Below are positions 15,283-15,447 of a stretch of DNA of 15,447 nt, one piece after another. Each line of letters opens with the position of its first letter. Positions within the stretch are counted from its first letter, which is position 1. The stretch is taken from contig CAYYNB010000151.1 in the NCBI GenBank assembly GCA_964472565.1, positions 1 to 15,447 of the forward strand. The letters run 5' to 3'. The translations under genes were made by a program, and so were the position numbers. The notes under the pieces were generated by a model. That model saw only the letters and a list, made by a program, of their open reading frames with translations. It made no database searches and had not been told where the DNA came from. This DNA is from DATAMF01 sp964472565 (GTDB taxonomy: Bacteria > Chloroflexota > Anaerolineae > Aggregatilineales > Aggregatilineaceae).

Positions 15283-15447
15283 GACAAAATTCCTTTACCA
15301 ATTCCTGTGCAATGATCAATACCTGGTGCGTATAAAGCTGCTCAGATCGAGTACCATTCAACTGCCTACTGACAGGCATGAGGCCGTTGGCGTGTTTTAG
15401 CCTGCCAACATCGAACCGGAGGCACTATGTTTTCTGAGGGCGGGGAG
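15283..15447 (-). other. Leader upstream of the MalF-like permease, with two small hairpins
   Basis: These 165 bases hold no gene that I can name. Two inverted repeats are visible: GTTGGC/GCCAAC (15386-15391 and 15404-15409, 12-nt loop) and TGCCT/AGGCA (15363-15367 and 15374-15378, 6-nt loop). On the - strand two frames are open from the window edge to stops near 15400 and 15367, but neither end resembles a sugar-binding protein. On the + strand GGAGG (15418-15422) precedes an ATG at 15427 that stays open for the last seven codons, so a divergent gene could begin there. No clear promoter was found on the - strand. Confidence 0.35.

Noticed and set aside
15301..15360. A - strand promoter for the MalF-like permease (TTGAAT with TTATAC)
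   Set aside because: The spacing is about 20 nt, well outside the normal range, so I do not call it.
15122..15400. A 92-codon + strand frame across the start of the MalF-like permease
   Set aside because: Most of it is antisense to the permease N-terminus and its product has no recognisable features.

Overview
The window looks like chromosomal DNA of a member of the Chloroflexota, probably near the Anaerolineae or Caldilineae. The basis is gene content: a large MalT-like LuxR regulator beside DrrAB-type efflux genes, a two-module FtsX permease, and a CUT1 sugar transporter with GH3 and GH2 enzymes and a long ArsR-type regulator. Base composition is moderate. Phylum placement is inference, because there is no rRNA or marker gene. 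I see no tRNA, rRNA, CRISPR array, transposase or phage gene.

Left half (about 1-7300, + strand). A short AT-rich leader precedes an overlapping pair, a DrrA-type ABC ATPase and a DrrB-type ABC-2 permease, which ends in a hairpin terminator. A MalT/LAL-type LuxR regulator follows. A 105-bp gap rich in repeats and with a possible RBS-sequestering hairpin then leads to a two-module FtsX/MacB-like permease with no ATPase partner in the window. A hairpin closes the block.

Right half (about 7300-15447, - strand; transcription runs right to left). Two CUT1 sugar permeases (MalF-like, then MalG-like) are followed by a GH3 beta-glycosidase and a canonical intrinsic terminator. Three bases later a near-consensus sigma-70 promoter drives a second unit: an ArsR-type regulator and a GH2 beta-glycosidase. 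Neither enzyme has a signal peptide, so the unit reads as import of a small glycan followed by cytoplasmic hydrolysis. The substrate-binding protein and the transporter ATPase are not in the window.

The most notable observation is that the ArsR-type regulator is not an intact ORF. Its reading frame is spread over three overlapping frames. The first break lies inside the DNA-binding domain and looks like a short deletion. The second is at a run of seven G (coding strand), where one G fewer restores the frame. It is therefore either a decaying repressor, a slippage or phase-variable gene, or (for the G7 break) a sequencing error. I did not find a convincing wholly new system. The other leads are the regulatory sequence between the MalT-like gene and the orphan permease, a 16-bp palindrome before the GH3 gene, and an extra C-terminal domain on the GH2 enzyme.
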